Shown piece after piece: positions 12,368-23,812 of a stretch of DNA of 64,000 nucleotides. The stretch comes from Tillandsia leiboldiana (lineage: Eukaryota > Streptophyta > Magnoliopsida > Poales > Bromeliaceae): contig CM055068.1 of assembly GCA_029204045.2 (NCBI GenBank), forward strand, positions 38,259,000 to 38,322,999. Reading direction: 5' to 3'. The notes beneath the pieces were generated by a model. It searched no databases. It worked only from the letters and a program-made list of their open reading frames with translations, and was not told the origin of the DNA. The translations under genes were made by a program, and so were the position numbers. The stretch's first letter is position 1, and each line of letters begins with the position of its first letter.

Positions 12368-12379
12368 AGTGGGGGAGGA
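12368..12379 (+). other. Polypurine tract of element B
   Basis: AGTGGGGGAGGA sits directly before the 3' LTR start at 12380, as in A and F. Confidence 0.85.
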
Positions 12380-12928
12380 TGTGGTGACCCGGATCTTTGC
12401 AGGGCTTCTACAGTGTGACCAGCAGCTTCTGGAAGCCTACGTGGCATGTCGGCGGTGTTCGCGCGCCAATTTGGACACAAGAGATGGACTCGAGGCTTAA
12501 AATGGATCTCGTAGGTAATCGGGGGACCCCATCGGATGTTAGAAGAGTTTACGCGTGAAGTGGATATCGAATTTAGGCTCGGCGCGGAATTCGGATTAAA
12601 AATACCTTTCCGGGAGCCTCCGGCAAATTATAGGATTGGAATTTGGCAAAATGGACGCCGGATTTGGAATCAGCGCGCGAAAACGGTCAAGATGGGCTAT
12701 TTACTTGTATTTTTCGGAGCTTGCTACAGTAAAATCACTGTTCATGGCCGGAACAGTATTTCCGGCGATCGCCGGCGGCAGCCGGCGGCGGCGGCCGGCG
12801 GCGGAAGGCGGCGGCGCGGGCTCGGGCAGGCGGCGCGCGGCCGCGGGCAGGCGCACAGGGGCGCGGGCAGGCGCGCGGGGGCGCGGTCAGGTGCGCGGTC
12901 CACGCGGCCGTCGTGCACCCGAGGAAGG

Positions 12929-13473
12929 GACACGTGGCAGGTTCTTACTGGTCGGTGTTGTGGTCTGGGTTCACGGAGCAGGTCGGTGGTGCACGGTAGA
13001 CCGGCTTGGGACACGTGGCATCTGCGCACTGGTTCGGTGCATTGAAATTGCGTGCACCGGGCGCAGCAGGCCAAGGGTGTGACACGTGGCGCCTCCCCAT
13101 TGGACGGGGTACTGTGCGTGGCAGGTTGGGCGACGTGCGCTGGCAGGCGGGCAGGTGGCCGTACCGGCAGGCAGGTGGCCGTACGCGCGGGTCAGCCGGG
13201 GCGACGTGCGCGGGGCAGGCACGGTCAACGCCACGTGGCGGAGCGAGGGACGCCGGTTTGGCTGTTGCCTGTTCGGGCGACACGTGGCGAGCGCTGGGGC
13301 GGGTCGGACGAAGCCTGGATCCCGTCCGACCGCGTATTTTGGGCTGGGCCACACTGTGCGCGCCCGAAAGTTTTGGGCCGGGCCGCACTGTGCGCGCCCG
13401 AAAAGTTTCGGGCGCCCGAAAAATGGGACACAATGGGAATTTTTCCCAATTGTTTTCTGCTGCCTATAAATAG
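12929..13473 (+). promoter_or_regulatory. LTR promoter of element B: five G-box/ABRE motifs and TATA box
   Basis: ACACGTGGC or CCACGTGGC occurs at 12930, 13011, 13082, 13231 and 13280. It is followed by repeated GGGC(C)GCACTGTGCGCGCCCGAAA units and the TATA box CCTATAAATAG at 13463-13473. Only the last part of B's 5' LTR is assembled, so this is the one copy visible for B. Confidence 0.7.
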
Positions 13474-14959
13474 CACCCGAGCCCTCTTCTTTGCCTCTTT
13501 TCTCTCAGCCCACGCACCATCTGCCCGAGCACCTTGAAGAAAACTTGTTCATCTCTTAATTCTTGATCTTCCTGCCAAGTTTTAGGATTTTAAGAGCACG
13601 CATCCCGAGGTTCTGGATTTTACGGTGCGGCGCGATGTTGCTTTCTAGTGTTCTTCTTCGGCGCAGCGACAGTGTTTTGGCTCCCCTGGGCTACCCCGAG
13701 ATCATTTTGCAGTGATTCTTGCGCCGACAGACTCCTAAGAGGTAGGGCTTCATCTTTAGTATTGATCGCGCTTTCCTGTTTCGAGTTTTTGGCACGGATC
13801 CCGAGGAAACACTGTGACCCTTTTTCTGTTTGGCTTTGTGGGACAGCATCGAGGTGTTTTGGCCATATCTTTGCGCACAAGCGTCAGCCGGAAACGAGCT
13901 TATACAACTTTTTCATCTACAGATCGCAAGGAACGCGCTCGTATTTTTCTTGGATTTTTCTGAGATTTCATCAGAGGTGAAAATTACTGTTTTCTCATTG
14001 AACAGTGTACAGTTTTAATACAGATTTTTGTATGAGTGTACCACCTTGTCGAATTTATATCTTGGCTTACCGAACTCAGATTTGGGCGTGCAAGCTACCG
14101 TTGCGAAGCTATCGACGCGAGGATCGCGGTGATATTTTTCTGGGAATTTTCTGGGCTCTTGCTGCAGGTGAAAATTAAGCATTTTTGGGACTGTTGTTGT
14201 ATGTGTGTGTGAGAGCAGATTTTGGAATGTATGTGTAATAGTGGACTTTGTGTTGTGCCAGGAGAGTTACGGGTGTGCTGAACTTATTGGAGCAAGGGAT
14301 TAGAGTTATCTGGTGTTTTCAGCTGTTGGGCTTTGGACAGTCAGCTTTTCAGGTGGGTGCTTTGTTCCGAGAACCGGTGGACGGTTCTCTAACTCTATAT
14401 GTTAGAATTGCATGCAGGTGTAGGGTACAATACCTGGGATTGATTGGTAAGCTTAACAACGTTGATTTATGGGAATTGCAAGTTAATTATTCATATTATG
14501 ACAATGGTATTAATCAGACATTTATGTTGATGATTAGTGGAAGCTTACCTAAGGCAAGGTTACCCCATATGATTAATCATCATGCCATGTTAGCATATAA
14601 CCCTTTTATGAGGCTGGTTTATACAATGGGATAGGATTATGTAGTTATGTGCAGGTTCTACTCCAAGGAGTGATTATGGATCGAAAATCATGGACAGGTA
14701 TGGTCATTGCTAATTCTGGCATGAGGTTTATTTTCCTTATTCTTCTTGAGGACAAATGCATGCTTGTATGGACATATGTGTATGGACATATAGTTAGGCC
14801 ATCTTTTACTGCTGCACTACATTTTGGAACTTGACTTAGGAGAAACCATGTTATTCCTTTCTCCTTCTTGTTAGTCAGGCGGTCTGTGTTGCTCGGGTTC
14901 GAGCAGAGGTTTGGGATAGTGTAGCTGGGACCTTCGGGTCAGAGACAGGGTGTGCTTGA

Positions 14960-15150
14960 TGTTGGATCGTGGGTTATTGCGGCAACCGCGGACAGTAGGC
15001 GGTTGACCGGATCTTGATTATTTTACCCAATTGTGGGTCGTGGGTTATTGCGGCAACCGCGGACAGTAGGCGGTTGACCGGATCTTGATTATTTTACCCA
15101 ATTGTGGGTCGTGGGTTATTGCGGTGACCGCGGACTTTGGGCGGTTGACC
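14960..15150 (+). repeat. Short tandem repeat in family I LTR (about 76-bp unit)
   Basis: Three tandem units contain TGGGTTATTGCGG, CCGCGGACAGTAGG and CGGTTGACCGGAT. The unit is also tandem in the 5' LTR after the gap (7322-7505). One copy only remains in F (53763-53800). Function unknown. Confidence 0.75.
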
Positions 15151-16600
15151 GGATGTTGACTATTGCATCAGATTGGGTATCAGATTTGTTCTAGTGGATG
15201 GTGTTTCCCACTTTTTGAGTACTATTGCGTCAGATCGGGGTTTTGTTAGGGGACGGAGTTTCCCACTTTGATCATAGTCTTGATCCAGTCCTGCTATTAT
15301 GAGACAGTGGTTACAGAGATACTTGTGATACTGATGACAGAGTTACTTTACTCGTGTGGGTCGCTCCCCTCGAGTGCCACTCCGGAGTGTGCGACTGGAC
15401 GGATCGAGGCCAGTCTGTTACTTACTTTTGTGTGCGATCGGACGGTTCGATGCCGATCTGTTACTTACCTTGGGATGCGACCGTACCAGCAGAGCAGGCA
15501 GTACCAGTGATTACTGGTCTATCGATTGGGTTTATTCAGGCAGATACTTTTTGTTACACTCGTGCCTGGGGGACCGAGTGGAGTCTAGTAGCTGTGTTTA
15601 GACCAGTGCTAGTATTGTTGGGAACCGTTCGGGGTTTGACGGTGGTCCCGTGGTCGTTGTGAGTTCTTTGACCATTGTGTGAGAGGTTGAGCATCTTGAG
15701 TCTTTCCGTTCTGAGAGAGAGAGGGCATGGATTTGACTATAGCCTGCATGAGCCACTACTCGATAGCGAGTTAGTCCGTTTGGACGCCCTACGTAATTCC
15801 TGCCCGTCAGCGGGAGGTGGTTGTAGGTGGGCGCAGGTTTGACTGGACCCGATGTGGCAGTCAGCTCGATTGGGTCGATTGAGCACCTCGTGTGCGAGTG
15901 TTGCATATCTTCATCAGAGTTTCCCCATTTGAGCATTTGGATAGAGGCATGGTAGCTGTAGAGTGTTTCCAGCTTCTTCTTTCAGTTTTACTGCATCGGT
16001 TATCTTTTGCCTCTAGTAGTCTTGGTGGGCAGATCGTCGGGCCTAGTGGCGTTACCCACTGAGAACTCCCTTATTGCGTAGTTCTCACGCCCGTTGGGGG
16101 TTTTCCCCCTTTTGTCCTTTCTCCTCTTTGTTTTGCAGAGTCTTGGCGGGTGTTGCCGTTCTGTGGTTGCTGTGCGTGGTGAGGGAGTAGCGAGCTAGAT
16201 CCAGACCCATCTTTGGAGAGTAGCGGTACCCCCTTTGGAGGAGATCTTCAGTATAGTCGGTAGATTGGTATTTATTTCCTCTTTTGAGAGACTGATGTAG
16301 TGAGGATTTGATGTATTGAGAGCTTGTACACTGATGTTTTATTTGAGATATCTCCCTGTTGAGCTATTAGTTTTGTACTCGAGGTTAATGTATGATTATC
16401 ATTTTTGGGAGATGGACCTTGTCGTTTTATCTTCAGTTGTACAGTGGTTGATTTTATTCTACAGCAGTTTTATCTTTTAGCTCTGATATCTGTTAGCTGT
16501 AGTTTTTTTTGCAGGTAGGACGCTTCGCCTATGCGGGTTTGGCATAGGTGGCGGATCTGTTGGCGAGCCCGGGTCGCAGTTTCGACCCCGGGGCGTGACA

Positions 16601-17189
16601 GTTGGAATTGTGGGAATTGGAGGATTATTCCTGTATAGTTTCAGCTTTTTGAATTTTGGACAGCTTTGCGCTTCCAGGTGGGTTGCTCGTCTTCAAAACT
16701 GGCGAACTGATCAGTAATTCTATATTGTAGGAATCATGCATGATTGTGAGTGTATTAGGAAGCATGCTAGAAGGAGAGAATTGATGTTACTTGTGTTGCT
16801 ATGATGATCATACTGATTTATTACTTCCTAAATATGTTCAATTAAATGCCATCTTTGGAACTTGACCTAGCACCCCGTCATATGCTACATGTTTAACCTG
16901 ACTAGTAGAAAACTCCAACTTGGGCTAGGTTTATTTATGCTTTAGACATCCACTCGTTATACTCTATTCCTGGACTTAGGGTTTCTCCTCGCCCGGGTAG
17001 TGGGCCGAGTGGTCGGGATTTATTGTTAGTGTGGGATGCATGTTACACTCGTGCTTGGGAGCAGAGTGGAGTCTGGTAGGTACAGCTGGTCTTTTATCTA
17101 TGGCGGGAGCCGTTTGGGTGAACGGTGGTCCCAGGATGTCTTGTTTCTCTGTTTATGTGTCGCAATAATGTTAGTGGCAGTAGTATACC
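16601..17189 (+). mobile_element. LTR X (old family I copy), first visible piece
   Basis: The sequence aligns with the middle of A's 5' LTR read on the minus strand (about 5560 down to 4975). It is cut on the left by element B and on the right by element III. Its right edge AATGTTAGTGGCAGTAGTATACC continues at 28222 with AGTCATAGCAGGACC, matching the uninterrupted order in A. The last five bases (ATACC) are the target duplication of element III. Confidence 0.85.
17185..17189 (+). repeat. Target site duplication of element III, left (ATACC)
   Basis: ATACC directly before the LTR start at 17190 is repeated directly after the LTR end at 28217-28221. A 5-bp duplication is normal for Ty3/gypsy integration. 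Confidence 0.92.
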
Positions 17190-17867
17190 TGTAATGTACC
17201 GAATTTTCGGCACATAAATAAATGTAAATAAAGGTGGTATGAAATACTAGTGTTATGAAAGTTGGGGAAGTAAGGAACATTTGGACGCGAGTTGGGCCCA
17301 ATTCGGGTTAAAATGGAGAGATCTAAAAATTTATTGGAGAAAGGGGGCCCAGATTTTTAGTGGAAAATTCACAGTGTCGGAAAATTCCAAGAAAATTACG
17401 GGAGCCCCGTAAATATGTTTTAAGACCACAGAAAAAGTTTCGCGTTGATCGGATGCCTGATAGTGAGAACGGGCTCCGCCAACAGTGTCGGAAAATTCTG
17501 AGAAAATTTGGAGAGCTTCGTAATTATGTTTTAAGGCCACAGTAAAAATTTCGGGTTGATAGGATATCCGGATTGCGAGAACGGGGTCCGCTAATAATTC
17601 TGGATACAGCGAGGCTTTTGGGGATCCAGAAATGACCCAAACTGAAAATTTAAATTTTTTTGTGGTAAATTAAGCTGAAACGAAGCCGCCTGTCAAATTT
17701 GGACGAAAACGGACGAAAAATGGACAGAAACCAAAACAAAAACGGATTTTCAAAGCGGCGACGACGCGCGGATCGAGGCACGCTTGCGTGCTGCGCCTTG
17801 CGCACAGCAGGCGCTTGCGCGTGTCAGCGGGGGGGCCGCCACATGGCGGGCCCCCATTGGGCCAACT

Positions 17868-17977
17868 CCCCTCCCTCCCTTTCTTTCCTTTTTCTCTTTC
17901 TTTTTTCTTTTCTTCTTCTTCCTTCTTCCGCGCAGACCCTCCCTCCTTTCCTTTCTCTTCTTCTTCTCCACCCGAGC

Positions 17978-18015
<38 letters not shown>
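17868..18015 (+). repeat. CT-rich tract followed by (GA)n microsatellite
   Basis: A run of TTTCTTTTTTCTTTTCTTCT type sequence is followed by about 17 GA units. The same pair is at 24500-24648 in the 3' LTR. CT-rich patches are common near plant transcription starts, so this may mark the LTR start region. I see no convincing TATA box near it. Confidence 0.7.
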
Positions 18016-18017
<2 letters not shown>

Positions 18018-18175
18018 GGAATTTTGTGGGGCTCGCGGGCGCGCCGTGAATCTCGCGGAGCGCGCGAGGCGTTCCCAAAAGCCGATGGGCGGCGCGACTG
18101 TACGAGGTAACGTTATTTTTCGGTATTTTTGGGCACAATTTGTATGGTTCCTTTTTGGACATTAAATTTGACCCC

Positions 18176-19030
18176 GTGCCATTTTGCGTGTTAGGGACCG
18201 AGTTTTACTGTACCGTTGCTGCACGGACTGTCGCGGATATTTTTGGCGCATCTCGTTTTGCGTGCAAGTTGTAGAAAAATGCACCGTTTTGCGTGCGGAT
18301 TCGACAAAAATGCGCAGTTTTGAGCGCAAACTCAGAAAACGTGCACCGTCTTGCGTGCAACGTTGAAAAACAAAAGTGCACCGTTTTACGTGCCAACCCG
18401 AGGTACGTGCTCCGTTTTGCGTGCCGGTTGTATTATCGCGCACCGTTTTGTGTGCAGTCTCTAATATGACGCATCATTTTGCGTGCAGGGCTAGAGAAAA
18501 GTGCACCGTTTTGCGCGCAACCCTACAGTGAAGCATGCACCGTTTTGCGTGCAGATTTGAGGTACCTGCTCCATTTTGCGTCCCGATCAATTTAACGCGC
18601 ACCGTTTTGCGTGCCGACCCTAATATTATGCATCGTTTTTCGTGCAGGGTTAGAAAAGACGTGCACTATTTTGCGTGCAGATTTGAGGTACGTGCACCGT
18701 TTTGCGTGCCGATCGTGTTGTTGCGCACCGATTTGCGTGCCTACCCTAATATTATGCATCGTTTTTCGTGCAGGGTTAGAAAAGACGTGCACCGTTTTGC
18801 GTGCAACTTTAAGAGAAGCATGCTCCGTTTTGGATGCAAACCCGAGGTACGTGCACCGTTTTGCGTGCAGGTTGAGTTGACGCGCATCATTTTGCGTGCC
18901 GACTGAAGTGTCGCGCACCGTTTTGCGTGTGGGTTTTATTGACGCGCACCGTTTTGCGTGCAGATTTGGTGGACGTGCACCGTTTTGCATGCGAACTCGA
19001 GGGAGGTGCACCGTTTTGCGTGCAAGCTCG
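18176..19030 (+). repeat. Tandem array of a GTGCACCGTTTTGCGTGC unit in element III 5' LTR
   Basis: Roughly 25 units spaced about 30-45 bp each contain CACCGTTTTGCGTGC or a near variant, joined by variable linkers such as AGATTTGAGGTAC and CCCTAATATTATG. Higher-order order is visible: the linker with AGATTTGAGGTAC recurs at 18556 and 18681. The array gives open frames in several phases with Arg/Phe/Ala/Cys repeats, which are artefacts. Function unknown; it lies just downstream of the CT/GA tract, so it may be in the transcribed leader. Confidence 0.85.
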
Positions 19031-19720
19031 AGGGAACAAGTGGAATCGCGCGAAGAGCAATTGCAAGTGTCTACAAGCAATTGGGGACACCACAAGGTGG
19101 GGGATTCTGCCGAAATTGGGTGACCTCTCCCCTTGCTCCTTTGCTTTTTGATCTAGAAGCATGATAGTAGCCTGTTAGAGGCGTTAGGTAATTATGATTA
19201 AGATTGCATGTTTAGAGAAATACAGATGAAAAGTGCAACTGTTAGTTGCCAAAGGCAGATGATATATGTGCATGTGTAGAGAAATTTAGAGGAAAAGTGA
19301 TATTTATGATTTATCCAAATAGGGGATAAACTAGTATGTGTAGATGGACACAGATGGAAAATGCAACTGTTGGTTGCCAAAAAGGAGATAATTAATCTGC
19401 ATGTCTAAAAAGAATTAGGGGAAAAATGCAATTCTTGACTTATCTAAATTGCTGATAATTGCATGCATAGATGATAAATATTATTTTTATGATGGATATG
19501 AAAATAATTGCATGCGTAGAAATGAATAATTATGTGATGACTGTGATCATGTTAGGGTACAACCCTAGGAATCATGTGACATAAGGGAACAGAACTTGTT
19601 GGTAGTAAGACTAGGAGAAAATCTAGTTTAGGGGTTTGACGAGTGACATTGAACTAGGAGCTACCCTAGGATTGGATGAGTGGCATTGTCTTAGGGGATA
19701 ACCTAAGGACACTGGATAGA

Positions 19721-19948
19721 GTGATCAACATAGAGTCAAGGAACTCTAGGATGAGTATGACATGGAACTTAGGTAAAGGGGACCTAAGGTGAACTAGTGA
19801 TCAACATAGAGTCAAGGAACTCTAGGATGAGTATGACATGGAACTTAGGTAAAGGGGATCTAAGGTGAACTAGTGATCAACATAGAGTCAAGGAACTCTA
19901 GGATGAGTATGACATGGAACTTAGGTAAAGGGAACCTAAGGTGATCCA
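19721..19948 (+). repeat. Three 76-bp tandem repeats in element III 5' LTR
   Basis: GTGATCAACATAGAGTCAAG starts at 19721, 19797 and 19873, giving a 76-bp period. Each unit contains the inverted pair GAGTC-AAGGAACTC and the pair CTTAGG...CCTAAG. A shorter repeat of about 43 bp with TTAGAGTCAGTGTAACTC follows at 19977-20050. The same arrangement is at 26352-26579 in the 3' LTR. Confidence 0.9.
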
Positions 19949-21096
19949 GAGGAGTTTAAACTCACAGACAGGAAATTAGAGTCAGTGTAACTCTAAGATA
20001 AAAGTGGAACAGGAGATTAGAGTCAGTGTAACTCTAAGCTAAAAGTGAAACAGAAAAATAGAGTTAAGTTAACTCTAGGATTCAGTGAGGAATCAGAAAA
20101 GTGGGATAAGATCCCAAGGTTAAAGAAATTAAACAAATATAACCCTAGAAAGTCATAGGGTGTCTGGGCGAATGGACAATAACTTTAACTTCAATTTGAG
20201 TTAAATAAGTTAAGGTGAAATGTTAAGAGTCCAGGAGACTCTCAAGTTATCCTTATGGCGAGACCTAGGATAAGAGGTAAATTATTATAAAAAGGCAAAG
20301 TTTAAAAGCAAGCTAAAAGTGGCTAAAAGGTATAAAGAAAATGTAAATGGCGCCTTCGAATTTGAGACTCGTCAAGTGGAGCAGGACTCTCTGGGCAGTG
20401 ACCCGTTGGACGAGGTACTTTCGAAAGGCTTAAAGTGAAAGCAAAGAGCTAAATGCTCAAAGGAAAGAGAAAGAGATTTGCCAATGGCAAAAGGGAGCTA
20501 CAAGCTCGAATAAGAAAGAAAAGCAAGTGTTCAAAGGCAAAGAGGCTAAGAACTAAAGCAAAAAGAGAAAGAAAAGAAAAGAAAAGAAAGAAAATATAAA
20601 GATAAAACGAGCGTACCTTCGGGGGTAAAAAGTAGCCTTGTCGGAGCCAAGGGCAGTGTCCCTCTCCCGGGCAGTGACCCGTAGGACAAGTTCCCCGTTG
20701 GGCGGGGTAGCACTTGCGGGTGCTATCGGCAACCTTAGAAGTCTTATCTTATGGTAGCAGGACTACCGGGCTGGGGCCCGTTGGATAAGAATTTCTGAGG
20801 GTTAACTTGAACTAAAGCACCAGAATTTAAAGAATAAAGAGAAATTAGAGTGGCCAAGGTGGCCGGGTTAGTTTGACCCTATATACAGCGGCATAGTGGC
20901 CGAGTTGGTGCTTAGCAGCCTAGTGTGGCTAGACAAAGTAGTGCTGGGAGGATGAGTATACACAGATAGTATAGTGATTCATATATATTGCATAGCCGCA
21001 TTTTGCTATTGAGGATTTTAGTTTCCTAGCACTATTATTATTGCTTCCATTGGACCAAGTGGTGTAGGACACTTTTTCTCGGTGGTTGAACCCACT

Positions 21097-21118
21097 GGGA
21101 ACTCTGTCAGGAGTTCTC
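21097..21118 (+). promoter_or_regulatory. Conserved LTR hairpin followed by splice-acceptor-like tract, element III
   Basis: Arms GGGAACTC and GAGTTCTC flank a TGTCAG loop, followed by ACACCCC, a run of C and CACAG. It is equivalent to the hairpin in family I LTRs (for example 54712-54738) although the surrounding sequence differs. Confidence 0.5.
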
Positions 21119-21597
21119 ACACCCCTTGGGTGCCCCCCCCCCCCACAGGTTCAGGGATGGATGCAGCGATCGTGGCGGATCAGATGCAGACGGCGAGGCA
21201 TACGACAGGGGCAAGAGCCCAGCAGCATAGAGACCTAGAGGGTCTAGAAGAGGTATCCCTTTTATATATTTCTTGAGTGAACTCTGTATGGTGAGGAATT
21301 TATGTAAAGGAATTGTAATAATTTTATTTGCAAGTTCAGAGATGTAAAGTGTAATAAATTTAAGTTATGGTTCACTCTTATATGCTTTCATTATCGCTTA
21401 AACTGTTTGTTTATAAAATGAAAGTTCAAATTTATAGTGATTTTTAGTACTCTGATATTGAGCTTCCGCATATACTTGTTGTATGATTATGGATATTACC
21501 GTTCCTTTCGGGTAGTGAAAGGTCATACCCGATTGGCGGGTCTGGTGGCGTGCCCGAACCGTACAAATTGGCGGACTCGGGGCGTGACAGATTAGAG

Positions 21598-21610
21598 TGG
21601 TATCAGAGCC
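21598..21610 (+). other. Primer binding site of element III (tRNA-iMet)
   Basis: TGGTATCAGAGCC, a perfect initiator-Met tRNA complement, starts 8 nt after the LTR end. Confidence 0.92.
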
Positions 21611-21767
21611 TAGGAATAGTTCTAGGTGGTTAGCAACCTTAGGGAGACCCTAGGGATTAGCACGAGAGAGTGTGTTGATTATTGGGCGAAAGTATTTGAT
21701 TGGTTATTGTTGTTCCCAAAAAGGATATTGGGACTGATCGGGGGCGACGAGCTTTCATTCTTCGGAT

Positions 21768-21793
21768 ATTACGTTGGCGGCCGACAACGTAAT
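21768..21793 (+). promoter_or_regulatory. Leader hairpin with palindromic loop, element III
   Basis: Arms ATTACGTTG and CAACGTAAT surround loop GCGGCCGA. Compared with family I, one stem pair changed from T-A to C-G, and the loop palindrome changed from CTGCAG to CGGCCG while remaining self-complementary. It starts 157 nt after the primer site. Confidence 0.65.
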
Positions 21794-23799
21794 GTTGGAG
21801 ATGAAAAGGAGTACCCTCCTATACTTTCGCATGATTGAGTCGACGAGCCTTTTTGTCGGTATGTAGACCGCGCGTTGCTCAAATGGCTAAATTTGGGCTA
21901 GTTGATGACACCACATAGGGAAACACACCTGTTTCGACTCGAGTCACGAGAGGGCTCGGGGTCAAACGAGGTACACGAGCTGCGATAGCTGGTGACCAGC
22001 ACTTATTAGTGTGGTTCAGTAACATAAGGAATCTTCTTGCCGATAGGCGGAAATTTTCCGCCGGCAGGGAGGCAGACTCTGACGCCTATAGGTGGCGTCA
22101 ATGTGACAGTTGGAGCAGATCAATAGGCTCCAGTGACTGATAGCGCAACAAGTTGAGGCTGCATAAATGACGCATAGGTATACGGCGTCGCCGCCCGTAG
22201 GGGCGACAGTAAAGAAATGGCTGTGGCCGCCGAACTTTTGTCGGCGCAGCCAACACCTTCAGCATAGGGTGTTTTACGCTTGTGTCAGCTAGGTTGCTGG
22301 CAAAGTATGGTTAGTAAGGTCCAGTAAGAGACCGACTCGCGAGGTAAATGGTGATCGCTATGTCGCGAGAGCCAAGTTGCAGTGCCCTGAGGGTTAGGGC
22401 AAGAAAGATTTACGAGCCTGGCGGCGTGAATTTGCCCCTGATGACGGTAGTAACCGTGTGGCGTGTTGATTGTGGCTAGGTTGCCGCATAGTAGTGTTGG
22501 TGAGGCCTAGAGTAGGCTTCAGGATGCGAGAACCTCTCGAAAAAGCGAGAGTTTTGTGGCGCTGTTCTGATGGACCGGTATAATGGCAAGAGTTGCCACC
22601 ATAGGGTTTGCGTGTTAATCACCACAGTTGGTGAACAGTCGTTGTGGTGCCTCAGCCCAGTTGGGAGAGGTGTACAGGAGTCGTACGCGTGTCTAAGCAA
22701 ATCGCTTAGCACTGGATATTTGCAAGTTAGCGTGGGGGCGTAGGACGCCCAACTGTTGGGGTGCTCATGGAGCACAGGTATCGTTTAGCCAGAGAGAGCT
22801 GCTTAGGTGGCACATTAGCCTTTGCCCAGTGTGGCCAGAGTTGATAGAGAGTTCGGGTCGTGGATTGACGACTAGTTAGTCGGTTTTGCTCAGTGAGCAT
22901 AGTGGTCGCGTGGCGACGATTAGCGGGTTCGCTTGGGGACGACCCGTGCCTGGACCATGTTTGTGGACTGTGGCCTGTAGCCCAGTGGGCAGGCGCAGTC
23001 GGGTGTGAGAGACAGCGGCTCGAGACCTGAGGGCGGGGCATGATAGAGATTTGGTCGGGGCGGTAGTCCGAGCGATGACCCGGGAACATGGAATGCCACG
23101 TGTGAGCATTGAGGCTATTAGTACACTCAGAGTGTGATATGACCAGGCCGTAGGGCTAGTGGTGATCGAGGTACTGTAGCTCCTAATGGGAGTGTTGGTG
23201 TAGTGATCCTGATTGAGGATCTACCCGTATGATGTTTGGATCTATGGGCTAGAGAGAGAGCCGTTGCACAGTGTTAGGCTAGTATTGGGCTATAGGCCCC
23301 TATTGGACCGTGGTCTGTGAACCTATCAGTAGTCCGAGATGTCGGGTTAGCTGATAACCCGTGGACTCAGAGCGCTTGTAGCGTGTGGGATAGCTGGGAA
23401 CTCGTGGATTGGCCTTTGCCCTCCACATTAGGCAGCGGAGCGACCGGAAAAGTGCGGTAAGTGTAATTGGTTGCAGATGCAACCTCGTTGTGAAAAGATG
23501 ATGGCGGAATTAAAGTAGAAATTTCGCAAGAAAAGACGGGGCAATTCGCGGCAATGGAGTGAGCAAGTGCTCAACTGTGTCTTTCACCTACTTGGTGAAA
23601 GTGGCCAGACACCAGGTCTATGTTTGTCCCTGAATTGCGATAGGGATTCATGAATGAGTTGCTCGTGTAGTCTCGGCGAGCAGGCAATTTGATGCCGGTC
23701 ACGATATACAGTGAGCCCAGTAGTGAGGGCAAGATTTGCTCCCTCTCGATCAAGTAGGAGTCGAGATGTGATTCAAGTTTCGAGGACGAAACTTATTTT

Positions 23800-23812
23800 A
23801 AGGGGGGTAGAA
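23800..23812 (+). other. Polypurine tract of element III
   Basis: AAGGGGGGTAGAA lies immediately before the 3' LTR start. Confidence 0.85.

Larger units (their letters stand above)
8934..12379 (+). mobile_element. Element B internal region, decayed gag-pol (non-autonomous)
   Basis: 3.45 kb between LTRs with no intact gene. It aligns along its length with the internal part of F. Traces of Ty3/gypsy pol can be read: PPVREITVDVV at about 10871, where reverse transcriptases have PP-RE-(V/I)-(D/E)-F-(I/P)-(D/E); GHYEY at about 11190, where they have GHYEF before the MPFGL motif; and WSTRDARCE at about 12149, where a chromodomain would have W-x-T-x-DATWE. Many stops and frameshifts lie between. 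The region ends TTTCGAGGACGAAACTTTC plus the polypurine tract. It cannot encode its own proteins. Confidence 0.8.
12380..16600 (+). mobile_element. Element B, 3' LTR (family I, 4221 bp)
   Basis: It starts TGTGGTGACCCGG and ends GGGGCGTGACA. Landmarks in order are a GC-rich U3 with five CACGTGGC motifs (12929-13288), a TATA box (13463-13473), two copies of a module that ends in G-GTGAAAATTA (about 13978 and 14167), GGCAACCGCGGACAGTAGG repeats (14970-15150), the GAGAACT/AGTTCTC hairpin (16061-16086) and the terminal hairpin. The flank GTTGG (16601-16605) should be one copy of the target duplication; its partner is in the gap. Confidence 0.92.
17190..21589 (+). mobile_element. Element III, 5' LTR (4400 bp)
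   Basis: It starts TGTAATGTACCG and ends CTCGGGGCGTGACA. The 3' LTR (23813-28216) is nearly identical, which indicates a fairly recent insertion. Inside, in order: a CT-rich tract (17868-17960), a (GA)n tract (17981-18015), a long array of GTGCACCGTTTTGCGTGC-type units (18176-19030), three 76-bp repeats (19721-19948), an A/G-rich tract (20560-20600), a GGGAACTC/GAGTTCTC hairpin (21097-21118) and a C-run followed by CACAGG. The upstream half is unrelated in sequence to family I, but the 3' end plan is the same. Confidence 0.93.
21590..23812 (+). mobile_element. Element III internal region, non-coding (non-autonomous)
   Basis: 2.2 kb between nearly identical LTRs and no protein-coding frame. 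The leader resembles family I (GATTAGAGTGGTATCAGAGCC and the 26-nt hairpin), and the end CAAGTTTCGAGGACGAAAC matches the usual chromovirus pol end. The middle holds short phrases reminiscent of pol but nothing I can align with confidence. Long LTRs, empty inside and recent insertion fit a LARD-like element mobilised in trans. Confidence 0.8.

Noticed and set aside
18176..19030. CRISPR-like regularly spaced repeats
   Set aside because: The units vary in spacing, linkers are repeated rather than unique, and the array lies in both LTRs of a plant retrotransposon.
18592..19095. Cys/Arg/His-rich 167-codon frame resembling a repeat protein
   Set aside because: It comes from the GTGCACCGTTTTGCGTGC array read in one of several open phases.
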